NCBI GenBank assembly: GCA_018613035.1
Contig: JAGGRA010000014.1
Span: forward strand, 1 to 64,000
DNA: 64,000 bases
Direction: 5' to 3'
DNA from: Pseudomonas sp. ISL-84
GTDB taxonomy: Bacteria > Bacillota > Bacilli > Bacillales > Cytobacillaceae
Shown here: positions 8,268 through 17,932 of the stretch, piece after piece
Numbering within the stretch: the stretch's first letter is position 1
Layout of the letters: the number at the start of each line of letters is the position of its first letter
Program-made: the position numbers and the translations under genes
Notes under the pieces: generated by a model
Database searches by the model: none
What the model was told of the DNA's origin: nothing
What the model saw: only the letters and a program-made list of their open reading frames with translations

Positions 8268-9260
8268 TTAGTTTGCTTCAGCAGGCTGGGTTTGATTCAT
8301 CTCCCTGTCTTTTAACCCTTTAAATGAACTCTTAATAATCAAATATTGTTCCATCTCTTTTACAAAATGAAGAAGGGCGGCACGGGCTTCAAATTCCTCC
8401 CGCGTTTTTGGCAGCTCCATTTCTTCAAAAGAAACTCTCATTCGATACAGCTTTTCGAGGAATTGAATGGCCGTGTTCCCCGGATGGATATGTTCTGATA
8501 ATTCTTCGATAAAGTCAGCAATCATCTCCCCCTGTTCTACCGTAAGTGAAATGGAAGTAACACTCGGGAGGACACGTTCGATAATTTCAAATTGTTTTTC
8601 CCGCATTTTAAAGTAGTTGTAGTATAAATCGTCATTTCTGAGGAAATGGTTTTCTACATCCCTAAATGCCAGCGTTTTCGCCTCATTAATCAATTCCATG
8701 GTCTCAGTAATTTCTTTACCGTCCCATGCGCTTTCATTGGTGCGCAAATAAATGACAATTTCATCAAAGATGATCTTAAAATTTTCTTCTATTTGCAGAC
8801 GATATTCCTTTAATTTAGTTTCAAGGCTTGGCATATAAAGGTTTGCGATTAGCGCCACACCAATTCCGACAATGATAATGCCCAATTCATTCAGAAGGAG
8901 TTCCCTCGTCACTTCCCCTGCAGAATAAATATGGAGGATGATGACTGAGCTTGTGACAATGCCATCACTAACCTTCACCATTACAGCAGTGGGAATAAAA
9001 AACAGAAGCAGCAGTCCGATCACCAGGGGATGATAGGCGGCACCTTCAAAAAACAGAGAAGAGAACACCATTGCCATTAAACAGGCAAAAAAACGATCCC
9101 AGGAAGCACGCAGTGATTTTTTCTTTGTTACTTTTATACAAAGGATCGTTAGAATGCCTGCTGAAACGAAGTTATCCAACTGCAGCATTTGTGCAATCAT
9201 AATGCTTATGGAGGTACCCAACGCAGTTTTAATCGTTCTATAGCCTATTTTGTACTTCAT
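8268..9260 (-). CDS. yqjA: Aromatic-acid-exporter family membrane protein (YqjA)
   Basis: 330-residue membrane protein with several hydrophobic segments in the first ~150 residues (for example SISIMIAQML, FFACLMAMVFSSLFF, VIGLLLLFFIPTAVMV, LGIIIVGIGVALIANLYMP). A soluble, charged, helical C-terminal half follows. This is the DUF939/ArAE_1 layout of B. subtilis YqjA. Function is inferred only from family naming (aromatic acid export). Translation can begin at TTG 9269, but that lies one base from GGAG. ATG 9260, ten bases downstream of it, is preferred. Confidence 0.85.
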   Translation of the reverse strand: MKYKIGYRTIKTALGTSISIMIAQMLQLDNFVSAGILTILCIKVTKKKSLRASWDRFFACLMAMVFSSLFFEGAAYHPLVIGLLLLFFIPTAVMVKVSDGIVTSSVIILHIYSAGEVTRELLLNELGIIIVGIGVALIANLYMPSLETKLKEYRLQIEENFKIIFDEIVIYLRTNESAWDGKEITETMELINEAKTLAFRDVENHFLRNDDLYYNYFKMREKQFEIIERVLPSVTSISLTVEQGEMIADFIEELSEHIHPGNTAIQFLEKLYRMRVSFEEMELPKTREEFEARAALLHFVKEMEQYLIIKSSFKGLKDREMNQTQPAEAN

Positions 9261-9350
9261 ATTTGTCAAGCTCCTATATTAATCTGTCTATTTAAAATTG
9301 GGAATACAAGGCAAATATTCAAACTAAGTTTTTACCATTTAAATAGCAAG

Positions 9351-9380
9351 AGAAGATGATCCTACTTGACCATCTTCTCC
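9351..9380 (-). terminator. Stem-loop after the art operon
   Basis: Perfect 9-bp stem GAGAAGATG / CATCTTCTC (9351-9359 with 9372-9380) and a 12-nt loop. It lies 16 bases beyond the artM stop. The U-tract is weak, so termination efficiency is uncertain. Confidence 0.6.
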
Positions 9381-9396
9381 CATAAGCATATATCGT

Positions 9397-10119
9397 TTAT
9401 AGCATCTTTTGCAAGAAATCTCTTGCACGGTCACTGGACGGATTAGAAAAGAACTCTTTTGGCGAAGCATCCTCTACAAGGACACCGCCGTCCAGGAAGA
9501 GTACCCGGTCGGCTACTTCACGTGCAAAGCCCATTTCATGGGTAACAATAGCCATCGTCATTCCAGTATGGGCTAATGCTTTCATGACCTCCAGCACTTC
9601 TTTCACCATTTCAGGATCAAGCGCTGATGTCGGTTCGTCAAAAAGCATCACATCCGGCTGCATAGCTAGAGCTCTAGCAATAGCAACCCTTTGCTTTTGG
9701 CCGCCTGATAATCGGCTCGGATACTCATGTGCTTTAGCAGACAAACCAACCTTTTCCAAAAGTTGAAGTCCAATTTTCTCTGCTTCCTGCTTGGAAATTC
9801 CTTTTACTTTTACAGGAGCATAAGTAAGATTCTGCAGGACTGTTTTATGAGGAAATAGGTGAAAGTGCTGGAAAACCATGCCGACATTTTGGCGTACCTT
9901 CATAATATTTGTACTTTTATTTGTAATGTCCTGCCCATTGATCAGGATCCGGCCATCTGTTGGGGCTTCCAGCAGATTGATGCAGCGGAGAAAGGTTGAC
10001 TTCCCTGATCCAGAGGGTCCGATAATGGCCACGACTTCACCGTCCTTAATGCTTGTAGATATTCCTTTAAGCACTTCCAGTTTACCGAAACTCTTATGCA
10101 AATTATCCACTTTAATCAC
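9397..10119 (-). CDS. artM: Polar amino acid (arginine-type) ABC transporter ATPase
   Basis: 240-residue ATPase of the polar amino acid uptake family, equivalent to B. subtilis YqiZ/ArtM. Walker A is GPSGSGKST (~34-42). The Q-loop segment is [13 protein letters not shown], the signature is [16 protein letters not shown] and Walker B is [16 protein letters not shown]. The H-loop is AIVTHEM. It energises import from the cytosolic face. Its start overlaps the end of artQ by eight bases, indicating coupled translation. Confidence 0.94.
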   Translation of the reverse strand: MIKVDNLHKSFGKLEVLKGISTSIKDGEVVAIIGPSGSGKSTFLRCINLLEAPTDGRILINGQDITNKSTNIMKVRQNVGMVFQHFHLFPHKTVLQNLTYAPVKVKGISKQEAEKIGLQLLEKVGLSAKAHEYPSRLSGGQKQRVAIARALAMQPDVMLFDEPTSALDPEMVKEVLEVMKALAHTGMTMAIVTHEMGFAREVADRVLFLDGGVLVEDASPKEFFSNPSSDRARDFLQKML

Positions 10120-10771
10120 TGCGTCTCATTCTCCTTTCAATCCCTTTGCCAAGCAGAGTCAGGATCATGACCATAATATAATAGATCAGACCGGCAATCA
10201 GAATCGGTTCAAAGTAAGAAAATTTCTCTCCGCCAACAATATAAGCACGGCGCATGACATCAGTAACCCCGATAACCGTAACGATTGCCGATTCCTTTGT
10301 TAGGGTAATAAACTCGTTCATCAAAGCAGGCAGAATGTTTTTCATCGCCTGCGGAAGGATGATATCCATCATTGCCGGCCTATAAGGAACACCAAGAGCC
10401 ATCGCCGCTTCGGTTTGCCCTTTATCAACGGCCAGGATACCGGCACGGATAATCTCCGAAATATAGGCAGCCGAGTTTAGTCCAAAAGAAAGAACAGCCG
10501 CTGTCGATGGATCAATTTTATAGCCAATCAACTGTGGAGACCCATAGTAAATCAGCATCAGCTGGAGTACAAGGGGTGTTCCTCTGAAAACGGAGGTATA
10601 TGCATCTGCAATCCACCCGAGAAATTTAAATCTGCTTATCTTAAAAAATGATAATATGATACCCAATACAAATCCCAATATAGCTGCAAGGGAAACAATT
10701 TGGAGTGTTACCCCAATTCCCTTAAGTATATAAGGAAGGGAGGGAATGAACTGCTGAAAATCCAGATTCAC
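10112..10771 (-). CDS. artQ: Polar amino acid ABC transporter permease
   Basis: 219-residue permease of the HisMQ type, equivalent to YqiY/ArtQ. Membrane segments occur near residues 15-37, 55-80, 85-108 and 185-210. The EAA loop that contacts the ATPase is [25 protein letters not shown] (~141-165). It overlaps artM and is separated from artP by 98 bases that hold a stem-loop. Confidence 0.94.
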   Translation of the reverse strand: MNLDFQQFIPSLPYILKGIGVTLQIVSLAAILGFVLGIILSFFKISRFKFLGWIADAYTSVFRGTPLVLQLMLIYYGSPQLIGYKIDPSTAAVLSFGLNSAAYISEIIRAGILAVDKGQTEAAMALGVPYRPAMMDIILPQAMKNILPALMNEFITLTKESAIVTVIGVTDVMRRAYIVGGEKFSYFEPILIAGLIYYIMVMILTLLGKGIERRMRRSD

Positions 10772-10828
10772 TTTCTTTTCATCCTCTCTATTAGTAAATT
10801 AATACTTTTAGCTTCAAGTAAGAATAAA

Positions 10829-10856
10829 GCGTCCAAAGGAAGAATGCCCCGGACGC
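10829..10856 (-). terminator. Intercistronic stem-loop between artP and artQ
   Basis: 6-bp GC-rich stem GCGTCC / GGACGC (10829-10834 with 10851-10856), followed on the minus strand by TTTATTCTTACTT. It lies between the binding-protein gene and the permease gene. A partial terminator or 3'-end stabiliser here would give more binding protein than permease, a common arrangement in such operons. Confidence 0.55.
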
Positions 10857-10869
10857 CAATTCCCACAAG

Positions 10870-11661
10870 TTATTTATTATCAAACCATTTAACGATAAGC
10901 TCTTCCAATTCACCATTTTCTTTCATCTTAACAAGTTCTGCATTAAACTCCTCAGTTAAGTCGCTGCCCTTAGGGAAAGCAATGGCAGAGCCAGCTTCCT
11001 GCTCATCTTCTTCGATTGTAAAGCCTGAAAGATCTTCATTTTTTTCAAAATATCCTTTTGCAACTGTGTCTTCAATGATAGCAGCATCAAAACGTCCTGC
11101 CAGAATTTCCTGAATCAATTCTGGGATACGATTGCGGTTTTCAACACTCAAGTCAACTGTCTCACCAATTTCTTCTGCTTTATCAGCTTGAATGGAAGCA
11201 AGCTGGACTCCCACAGTTTTACCGTTCAAATCTTCAAGTGACTCGATGCCGCTTCCCTTTTCAGATACAATCATATGGCTTGCTGTATAATACACATCAC
11301 TGAAATCAACGTTCTGTTTGCGCTCATCAGTTGGAGTCATGCCAGCCAGCACAAAATCTACCTGGCTGGTTTCCAATGCAGGAATCAATCCATTAAAGTC
11401 CATATCCTTCACTTGAATTTCATATCCAAGCTTTTCGGCAATAGCCTTAGCCAAGTCCACATCAAACCCTATAATTTCTTCGCCTTTTGCAGAATCTACG
11501 TATTCAAATGGCGGATAATCTGCTGATGTACCCATTGTTAAAACCTTTTTATCCGATCCTTTATCGCCTGATCCGTTAGCTGAATCCTTTTCACTTGTAC
11601 CGCAAGCTGCCAATAAACCAACTAAAAGCATGCTGATGGCTATCATGATGAATTTTTTCAT
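10870..11661 (-). CDS. artP: Amino acid (arginine-type) ABC transporter substrate-binding lipoprotein
   Basis: 263-residue extracytoplasmic binding protein, equivalent to YqiX/ArtP. The lipoprotein signal ends in LLVGLLAACG, with the lipidated Cys at residue 20 followed by a Ser/Gly/Asp-rich linker. The type 3 solute-binding fold shows in GTSADYPPFEYVD, IIGFDVDLAKAIAEKLGY, ETSQVDFVLAGMTPTDER and the hinge region AGRFDAAIIEDTVAKGYF. First gene of the operon. A candidate ArgR box lies upstream. Arginine as ligand is inferred from the family and gene order. Confidence 0.92.
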   Translation of the reverse strand: MKKFIMIAISMLLVGLLAACGTSEKDSANGSGDKGSDKKVLTMGTSADYPPFEYVDSAKGEEIIGFDVDLAKAIAEKLGYEIQVKDMDFNGLIPALETSQVDFVLAGMTPTDERKQNVDFSDVYYTASHMIVSEKGSGIESLEDLNGKTVGVQLASIQADKAEEIGETVDLSVENRNRIPELIQEILAGRFDAAIIEDTVAKGYFEKNEDLSGFTIEEDEQEAGSAIAFPKGSDLTEEFNAELVKMKENGELEELIVKWFDNK

Positions 11662-11704
11662 TTTGTTTTCCCCCTGTATAATCTGAATAATATCTATAAA
11701 ACTA

Positions 11705-11718
11705 TTAATAAATATTCA
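11705..11718 (-). promoter_or_regulatory. Candidate ArgR (AhrC) box upstream of artP
   Basis: On the minus strand the sequence TGAATATTTATTAA matches the ARG-box pattern TGAATWWWWATTCA at 13 of 14 positions. It is 44 bases upstream of the artP start. The cognate regulator gene (argR) is at 34.3 kb in this window. This is a pattern match in AT-rich DNA only. Confidence 0.4.
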
Positions 11719-11804
11719 CTAAAATGAATTTTAACACATTTTTATATTTATGCAATATCATTTTAAATATCAAATTAAAGTTCAACTATTCAGAAATATT
11801 ACCC

Positions 11805-11833
11805 GAAAAAAAAAGCCCCGAATCGGGGCTTTT
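11805..11833 (-). terminator. Terminator of brxB
   Basis: Perfect stem GCCCCG-AAT-CGGGGC (11815-11829). Nine A residues precede it on the plus strand and TTTT follows it. It serves brxB on the minus strand and could act bidirectionally. Confidence 0.9.
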
Positions 11834-11839
11834 CCAGTA

Positions 11840-12277
11840 TTAAAGCTCTTCGCAGAATTTCTCGTAGGCATCCTGCAGCTTTTGAACAACAGCCATTGGT
11901 TCATGGCCTTCAATATCATGGCGCTCAATCATAGTGCATAATTCACCATCTTTAAGCAGCGCAAAAGAAGGTGATGAAGGCGGATAACCAGTAAAATAAG
12001 ATCTCGCTTTTTCCGTCGCATCCTTATCTTGGCCTGCAAAGACAGTTACCAGATGGTCAGGGCGCTTATCATAATGCAAGGAATGGGCAGCTGCCGGACG
12101 GGCAATTCCGCCTGCACATCCGCACACAGAGTTGACCATTACAAGTGTAGTCCCTTTTTTGTTAAGGGCCTCATCTACTTCTTCAGGTGTAGTTAATTCC
12201 GTATAGCCCGCATGCACGATTTCCTGGCGCGCCTGCTTAACGACATCATTCATAAATAAATTAAAATCCATATTCAA
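11840..12277 (-). CDS. brxB: Bacilliredoxin BrxB
   Basis: 145-residue DUF1094/YphP-YqiW family protein. It removes bacillithiol from S-bacillithiolated proteins under thiol stress in the cytosol. The atypical CGC active site is in [19 protein letters not shown] (Cys 52 and 54). [18 protein letters not shown] and [15 protein letters not shown] are conserved family segments. The best start is TTG 12277 (TTG AAT ATG GAT), nine bases after GGAG and matching the MNMDFN start of B. subtilis YqiW. ATG 12271 is the alternative. The longer open frame to 12484 runs through the promoter and a structured element. Confidence 0.92.
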   Translation of the reverse strand: MNMDFNLFMNDVVKQARQEIVHAGYTELTTPEEVDEALNKKGTTLVMVNSVCGCAGGIARPAAAHSLHYDKRPDHLVTVFAGQDKDATEKARSYFTGYPPSSPSFALLKDGELCTMIERHDIEGHEPMAVVQKLQDAYEKFCEEL

Positions 12278-12323
12278 ATTTAATCTCTCCTCTGCTGAGT
12301 AAGTAATGTTAGTGACTATATAC

Positions 12324-12353
12324 ATAATACCAATACAGGAACAAAATTTACAA
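12324..12353 (-). promoter_or_regulatory. Sigma-A promoter of brxB
   Basis: On the minus strand TTGTAA (-35, 12348-12353) and TATTAT (-10, 12324-12329) are separated by 18 bases. The predicted start leaves a ~40-nt leader before brxB. Confidence 0.6.
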
Positions 12354-12370
12354 TCACGACAATTTTTCAC

Positions 12371-12480
12371 AAAAAAAAAGTTTAGGTTCCTGAGAAAGGG
12401 GAATGATAAAAGTACAGCTAGATCCATACCCCTAAACTCCCTAGATTCGCCAGTGCCATAAAGGCACTGGCCATTTTTTT
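12371..12480. ncRNA. Candidate small structured RNA between meaB and brxB
   Basis: Plus-strand reading gives an outer stem GTTTA/TAAAC (within 12380-12386 and 12431-12437) and an inner stem GGGGAATG/CATACCCC (12398-12405 with 12425-12432, one mismatch). A perfect 9-bp hairpin GCCAGTGCC/GGCACTGGC (12449-12457 with 12463-12471) and seven T follow. That is a complete sRNA layout of about 100 nt on the plus strand, antisense in orientation to all its neighbours. On the minus strand the outer stem is followed by nine T, so that direction also ends in a terminator-like structure. I see no convincing promoter for either direction. It could be a bidirectional terminator rather than an RNA gene. Confidence 0.35.
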
Positions 12481-12496
12481 GCATTCTTTTTTATGT

Positions 12497-12517
12497 AAAG
12501 CAGCCCTATCCCAGGGC
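12497..12517 (-). terminator. Possible terminator of meaB
   Basis: Short stem GCCCT / AGGGC (12503-12507 with 12513-12517), followed on the minus strand by TGCTTTACATAAAAAA. Weak stem and weak U-tract. Confidence 0.4.
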
Positions 12518-12529
12518 AGCTCTCTTCAT

Positions 12530-13648
12530 TTACTTTTTAGCATACACATTAAATAATTCTTCAACTGCCGAGGTTACGGTCCGGTTTCCGGCAATTACTT
12601 CATTTTCTATTCTAGGCAGGAGAGGTTTGACATCAGGATGATAAAAAAAGCTGAACTGAAGCTCATCCATGATCATTGAGTGAATCCATTCTTTGGTCTG
12701 CAGCCTTCTTCTTTCTTCAAATACGCCTGATTTTTTTGTATTCTTTTCAAACCTGCTGATCATTTCCCATAACTCCTGGATTCCCTCGTTTAAGGTAGAT
12801 GAACAGGTATAGGCTTTTGTTTGCCAGTCTTTGGTGGCTGGCTGAAGAAAGTGAAGGATGCGGTCATATTCCGCTTTCGTTTTTTCAGCCAACTTCTTAT
12901 TTTGGCCATCCGCTTTATTTACAATAACTGCATCAGCCAATTCCATTATGCCTTTTTTCATGCCCTGCAATTCATCCCCAGCCCCAGTCAAGGTCAGGAG
13001 CATAAAAAAGTCCACCATATCCCTCACAATGACTTCGCTCTGCCCGACACCAACCGTTTCGACCAGGATAACATCAAAGCCAGCTGCTTCGCATAGCAGC
13101 ATAGTTTCCCTTGTTTTCCGATGAACTCCGCCAAGCTTCCCAGCAGACGGTGAAGGTCTTATAAAAGCACGCGGATTTCTTGAAAGCTGCTCCATCCTCG
13201 TTTTATCGCCAAGAATGCTCCCGCCGCTCAAGCTGGAACTTGGATCGACAGCAAGGACGGCAACCTTCAAGCCTGAATTACATAAGAAAGTTCCAAAAGA
13301 CTCAATGAACGTGCTTTTCCCCGCACCAGGCACACCTGTAATGCCAATCCGCAAAGATTTTCCTGAATGGGGCAGAAGGTTTTGAAGCAGCTCCTGGGCA
13401 TGGCGAAAGTGATGCTCCGCGTTGCTTTCAATCAGTGTGATGGCACGGGCAAGCAAGCTGCGCTCACCCTTAAGGATGCCTTCTTCTAAAACGTTAAGAT
13501 CAGGCAAAGATGGAGACTTTTTTTGAAAACGTCCTTTCTTCACAAATTGCTGTGATGAACCTCCATTCTCCACTCCTCTACGTACTATACTTGTAAAATT
13601 GTCTGCGTTTTTATCATCAAACCAATCAGGTTTCTTATCTTCAGGCAT
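12530..13648 (-). CDS. meaB: Methylmalonyl-CoA mutase-associated GTPase MeaB
   Basis: 372-residue G3E P-loop GTPase that loads and protects the adenosylcobalamin cofactor of methylmalonyl-CoA mutase. Walker A is GVPGAGKST (~105-113). The switch regions include VLAVDPSSSLSGGSILGDKTRM and ILVETVGVGQSE. The base-recognition motif is VNKADG. The C-terminal dimerisation arm is present. The N-terminal ~50 residues are charged and longer than in the archetype. Its start directly abuts the mutB stop (one base apart), so the order mutA-mutB-meaB is an operon and the chaperone assignment is secure. Confidence 0.94.
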   Translation of the reverse strand: MPEDKKPDWFDDKNADNFTSIVRRGVENGGSSQQFVKKGRFQKKSPSLPDLNVLEEGILKGERSLLARAITLIESNAEHHFRHAQELLQNLLPHSGKSLRIGITGVPGAGKSTFIESFGTFLCNSGLKVAVLAVDPSSSLSGGSILGDKTRMEQLSRNPRAFIRPSPSAGKLGGVHRKTRETMLLCEAAGFDVILVETVGVGQSEVIVRDMVDFFMLLTLTGAGDELQGMKKGIMELADAVIVNKADGQNKKLAEKTKAEYDRILHFLQPATKDWQTKAYTCSSTLNEGIQELWEMISRFEKNTKKSGVFEERRRLQTKEWIHSMIMDELQFSFFYHPDVKPLLPRIENEVIAGNRTVTSAVEELFNVYAKK

Positions 13649-15841
13649 TTACTGGGTCACTTCCTCATACCCGAGGCGGCTGTATATTTCTCTGATAACT
13701 TTTTGAGCCGCAACAGGAATTACTGTACCTGGGCCAAAAATGGCAGAAGCCCCGTGCTCATATAGGTAATCGTAGTCCTGCGCCGGAATGACTCCGCCAA
13801 TCACGACCATAATATCATCCCTTCCCAGCTTTTTAAGCTCCTCAATAAGCTGGGGAAGAAGAGTTTTATGGCCGGCTGCCAGCGAACTGATTCCGATGAC
13901 ATGAACATCATTTTCTACAGCCTGCATCGCTGTTTCTTCAGGTGTCTGAAATAGTGGGCCGATATCCACATCAAATCCCAGGTCAGCAAATGCTGTTGAA
14001 ATAACCTTTGCACCTCTATCATGTCCGTCCTGCCCCATCTTTGCAATCAAAATTCTAGGTCTTCTTCCTTCATTCTCGAGGAAATCGTCGGTCATTTGTT
14101 TAACTTCTGCAATTTCTTCTTCATTTGAAAAAGCAGAGCTATATACACCGCTAATTGAACGAATAATTGCTTTATGACGATTTGCCACTTTTTCAATTGC
14201 TTCCGAGATTTCACCAAGCGTTGCCCTGACTCTTGCTGCTTTTACTGCCAGCTCAAGCAGGTTGCCTTCACCAGTCTCTGCTGCTCTCGTTATGGAGTCT
14301 AAAGCTTCTGTTACTTTTCCATTGTCACGGGAAGCTTTAAGATTCGTCAGCTTTTCAATTTGCTTTAAGCGTACAGCAGTATTATCAATGTCCAGAATTT
14401 CAATTGGATCTTCTTTTTCCAAACGGTATTGGTTAACACCAATGATGGTTTCTTTGCCTGAATCTATTTGCGCCTGCCTTCTGGCTGCTGCTTCTTCTAT
14501 TCTCATTTTAGGCAAGCCTGTTTCGATTGCTTTAGCCATACCGCCCAGATTTTCAATTTCCTCAATATGCTCCCAAGCACGCTTAATTAATTGGTCTGTT
14601 AATGCCTCTACATAATATGAGCCACCCCATGGATCAATTACATTGGTTATTCCCGTTTCTTCCTGAAGATACAGCTGGGTATTTCGGGCAATACGTGCTG
14701 AAAAATCAGTCGGCAATGCTATGGCTTCATCCAAAGCATTTGTATGGAGTGATTGCGTGTGGCCCATTGCCGCTGCATGCGCTTCAATAAGGGTTCTTGT
14801 TACATTATTAAAAGGGTCCTGCTCAGTTAAACTCCAGCCGGAAGTTTGGGAATGCGTCCTGAGAGCCATGGATTTTGTATTTTCCGGTTCAAAGGTTTTC
14901 ATCATTTTTGCCCATATATAGCGGGCTGCCCTCATTTTGGACACTTCCATGAAGTAATTCATCCCAATCGCCCAGAAGAACGAAAGCCGTGGTGCGAATA
15001 AATCAATATCTATGCCGGCACTTAGTCCAGTTCTTACGTATTCCAATCCATCTGCCAGAGTGTAGGCAAGTTCGATGTCAGCGGGCGCTCCCGCTTCCTG
15101 CATGTGATAGCCCGAAATACTGATGCTATTGAATTTAGGCATGTATTTGGATGTATATTCGAATATATCAGCAATGATTTTCATCGACATTTCCGGCGGG
15201 TAAATATAGGTGTTGCGCACCATATACTCTTTTAAAATATCATTTTGAATCGTCCCTGAAAGCTTTTCCTGGCTGACTCCCTGTTCTTCCGCTGTGACAA
15301 TATAGAATGCCATAACTGGCAGCACCGCTCCATTCATTGTCATGGATACAGACATCTGGTCCAAAGGAATTCCATCAAAAAGTGTTTTCATATCAAGTAT
15401 GGAATCAATCGCTACCCCTGCTTTCCCAACATCCCCTACTACTCTTGGATGATCAGAATCATAGCCTCTATGCGTAGCTAAGTCGAAAGCAACAGATAAG
15501 CCCTTTTGCCCCATCGCAAGATTTCGGCGGTAAAAAGCATTGCTTTCTTCAGCTGTCGAAAACCCGGCATACTGTCGGACTGTCCACGGCCTGTTCACAT
15601 ACATAGTTGAGTATGGTCCCCTGGTATAGGGAGGCAGTCCTGGCTTATCATTTAGATGCTGTAAACCTTTAAGATCTTCTTCTGTATATAATGGCTTAAT
15701 CTTAATTTGCTCATTTGTTTCAAAAAGAAGATTATCAATAGATTGACTGATTTCTTCCTCTGCTTTCTTTTTCCAGTGCTCTTTAGTTGCTTGTTTCTTA
15801 TCAGAAATATTTATGCTTTTAAAGTCAGGTTTATTGGCCAC
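13649..15841 (-). CDS. mutB: Methylmalonyl-CoA mutase large (catalytic) subunit
   Basis: 730-residue adenosylcobalamin-dependent mutase that isomerises (R)-methylmalonyl-CoA and succinyl-CoA. The N-terminal TIM barrel has [34 protein letters not shown] (CoA channel) and [12 protein letters not shown]. The C-terminal cobalamin-binding domain has the DGHDRG motif at 605-610, with the cobalt-ligand His near 607, then GPLFQTPEE and GISSLAAGH. It overlaps the 3' end of mutA by 11 bases. Confidence 0.96.
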   Translation of the reverse strand: MANKPDFKSINISDKKQATKEHWKKKAEEEISQSIDNLLFETNEQIKIKPLYTEEDLKGLQHLNDKPGLPPYTRGPYSTMYVNRPWTVRQYAGFSTAEESNAFYRRNLAMGQKGLSVAFDLATHRGYDSDHPRVVGDVGKAGVAIDSILDMKTLFDGIPLDQMSVSMTMNGAVLPVMAFYIVTAEEQGVSQEKLSGTIQNDILKEYMVRNTYIYPPEMSMKIIADIFEYTSKYMPKFNSISISGYHMQEAGAPADIELAYTLADGLEYVRTGLSAGIDIDLFAPRLSFFWAIGMNYFMEVSKMRAARYIWAKMMKTFEPENTKSMALRTHSQTSGWSLTEQDPFNNVTRTLIEAHAAAMGHTQSLHTNALDEAIALPTDFSARIARNTQLYLQEETGITNVIDPWGGSYYVEALTDQLIKRAWEHIEEIENLGGMAKAIETGLPKMRIEEAAARRQAQIDSGKETIIGVNQYRLEKEDPIEILDIDNTAVRLKQIEKLTNLKASRDNGKVTEALDSITRAAETGEGNLLELAVKAARVRATLGEISEAIEKVANRHKAIIRSISGVYSSAFSNEEEIAEVKQMTDDFLENEGRRPRILIAKMGQDGHDRGAKVISTAFADLGFDVDIGPLFQTPEETAMQAVENDVHVIGISSLAAGHKTLLPQLIEELKKLGRDDIMVVIGGVIPAQDYDYLYEHGASAIFGPGTVIPVAAQKVIREIYSRLGYEEVTQ

Positions 15842-17717
15842 TGCTAGCCACCTCCATTTCGTTAAGCAGACTCAAGAGAGTTTTATAGCAATTGCTTTTT
15901 ACATGGACAAATCCATTAACTCCCGCTGCAGTATACTCCGGCTGTTTGTTTTCTTCTGGAAGACCTGCTAAGAATAGCTTCGCATCCGGAAAGGCTTCTT
16001 TAACCTGTTTAATAATAGGCAAAGCCATGCTGTCATATTGCTCATTTGATCCGCAAATAAAATAGTGTCTGCAGTTTGATTCTCTTATAAAGGCTGCTGC
16101 TGTTTCAGAATCCTCCACTGATTTACTTTTGACAGCCCTTATTGCCCCCGGTGCCAAAAAGCCTGCAATAAAATCAGCCCGTGCTTTATGGTCCTTGAGC
16201 GCTCCAAGGCATATAAGCCCTGCTTCCGGATTAATGCCTTTACTGCTTAAATTTTCAGAAGCCCTGCGCAAGCCTTCATATGATTCGGAAAGGCGAATTT
16301 GCGGAATCGGCTGGATACTGCCGTTCTCATGTTGGACAGTTTTAATTTTTACCTGTAGCGGCTTGTCATCCAAATTGGCATAAATATTTGTACCGATTAT
16401 ACTTTGTTTCCTCGTTTCAATATCTTGTTTTCGCTTCTCAAGGACTTGCTTAATCTGGTCCTGAACCCACCCTGACTTCAAGGCTTCAGCCATACCATTA
16501 CGCTTTTCAATCTCAAGGAAAAGAGCCCAGGCTTTTTCAGTGAGTTCGTTTGTCAGGTGCTCAACATACCAGGAACCCCCTGCCGGGTCCGAAACCTTAA
16601 GCAAATGGGCTTCCTCCCTTAATATCAGCTGCGTATTACGGGCAATCCGGTCACCTAGAGGAGAATCAGATGCTTCCGGTTCATTATACGGACTCACATG
16701 AAGATATTGGACGCCGCCTAAAACAGCTGCAAACGCTTCATTTCCTGCTCTGAGCATATTCACATAAGGGTCATAGGCTGACTTAGAAAAAAATGAAGTT
16801 TCAGCAGAAATCACTATTTTCTTGCTATCCTCTGAAGCACCATATGCTTCTGCCACTTTACTCCATAGAACCCTTGCGGAGCGCAGCTTGGCTATTTCCA
16901 AAAAAAAGTTAGAGCCGATGGAAAATTTAAATACCACTTTGGACAAAATGTCCTCGAGGTTTTGCCCTTTATCGAGAAAATACTGCAGGTGATTTACGCC
17001 GGAGGCAACTGCAAAAGCAAGCTCTTGGACTGCGTTCGCTCCGCCATTATGATAGACTGCAGAATCAGCCATGATCGTTTTTAGCTTTGGCATTTTTTCT
17101 GCTGCCAAGCTGATTGCATCAATCCATTGATCATAAGCTTCATCGATTGAGCGATCGTTCAACTTCGCTGTAGCGGCAGCAGCCAGTGGATCGCTGGCAA
17201 TATAACCTGAAATTTTTTCACTGTCTTCCAATTTCGCAAGTTCCCCGATCAGCTGCTGATTATAATTAACCTCGACGCAGAAAGGATGTTTTTTATAGAG
17301 GTCTCCAACTGCCTTTCTTATCTCCTTAAGATCTTCCAATTGATCCGGCTGGAAAGCAAGAGCAGTCTGCCCTTTTTCTGTGGCTTCATGAAGCTTTTCT
17401 GATAACTCCTCGGTAGTTAAGGCACTGATTTTTTGTGCGACCTTCCATTCTTCTGACAGGTATCCTCCGGGATTTGGTCCCCTTCTGAAATCGGCTTGAC
17501 CTGGATACTGGGATAAAGCATATGTCTCCATATCTTCTTTTGAATAAAGCGGTTTCAATTTAATGTTTTCATATGTAGTACTGGACAATGATTCAATGGA
17601 CTTTCCTTTAAGCGTTTTTTCCGCATTTTGTTTCCATTCTTCCATATTCTGTTCCGGAAATCTTGCTTCCATCATATTTTTTAATGACATAATAGGCTGC
17701 CAGGTAACTGACAGCAT
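15831..17717 (-). CDS. mutA: Methylmalonyl-CoA mutase small (non-catalytic) subunit
   Basis: 628-residue partner of MutB in the heterodimeric mutase. The barrel resembles the large subunit ([51 protein letters not shown]). The C-terminal domain lacks the DxHxxG cobalamin ligand motif, as expected for this subunit. The start at ATG 17717 follows GAGGGGAGG closely. ATG 17690 (MSLKNMM) is a possible alternative but has no ribosome binding site. First gene of mutA-mutB-meaB. A TATAAT -10 lies at 17790-17795, with an unclear -35. Confidence 0.94.
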   Translation of the reverse strand: MLSVTWQPIMSLKNMMEARFPEQNMEEWKQNAEKTLKGKSIESLSSTTYENIKLKPLYSKEDMETYALSQYPGQADFRRGPNPGGYLSEEWKVAQKISALTTEELSEKLHEATEKGQTALAFQPDQLEDLKEIRKAVGDLYKKHPFCVEVNYNQQLIGELAKLEDSEKISGYIASDPLAAAATAKLNDRSIDEAYDQWIDAISLAAEKMPKLKTIMADSAVYHNGGANAVQELAFAVASGVNHLQYFLDKGQNLEDILSKVVFKFSIGSNFFLEIAKLRSARVLWSKVAEAYGASEDSKKIVISAETSFFSKSAYDPYVNMLRAGNEAFAAVLGGVQYLHVSPYNEPEASDSPLGDRIARNTQLILREEAHLLKVSDPAGGSWYVEHLTNELTEKAWALFLEIEKRNGMAEALKSGWVQDQIKQVLEKRKQDIETRKQSIIGTNIYANLDDKPLQVKIKTVQHENGSIQPIPQIRLSESYEGLRRASENLSSKGINPEAGLICLGALKDHKARADFIAGFLAPGAIRAVKSKSVEDSETAAAFIRESNCRHYFICGSNEQYDSMALPIIKQVKEAFPDAKLFLAGLPEENKQPEYTAAGVNGFVHVKSNCYKTLLSLLNEMEVASSGQ

Positions 17718-17893
17718 TCCCTCCCCTCATTAATGAATAAGGCTGTCACGGAACTGCCGCTTATTAAAGTGCATGAACCGTACTATTTAATTATAATAAA
17801 ATTCAAAATTCTTTATATAACCATTTTAGTATACATATAGGAAACAAGCAATGAACATCAAGCCTTTTAGGACTTTCTTTATCCCTAATAAAT

Positions 17894-17923
17894 AAACCGC
17901 CGCCCTGGTTTGGGCAGCGGTTT
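17894..17923 (-). terminator. Terminator of the bkd operon
   Basis: Strong stem (AAACCGC...GCGGTTT with an inner GCCC/GGGC pairing, one mismatch) ten bases after the bkdB stop. The minus-strand continuation is ATTTATTAGGG. It separates bkdB from mutA. Confidence 0.8.
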
Positions 17924-17932
17924 AATTCCACA

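Noticed and set aside
12403-12435. 10-codon peptide [10 protein letters not shown]
   Set aside because: The GGGG run is only one or two bases from the ATG, too close for a ribosome binding site, and the peptide lies inside a pairing region.
12278-12484. N-terminal extension of brxB
   Set aside because: The open frame runs through the promoter and the hairpin element; BrxB proteins are about 145 residues long.
15831-15851. Frameshift between mutB and mutA because of their overlap
   Set aside because: The 11-base overlap is ordinary translational coupling; both proteins are complete at both ends.
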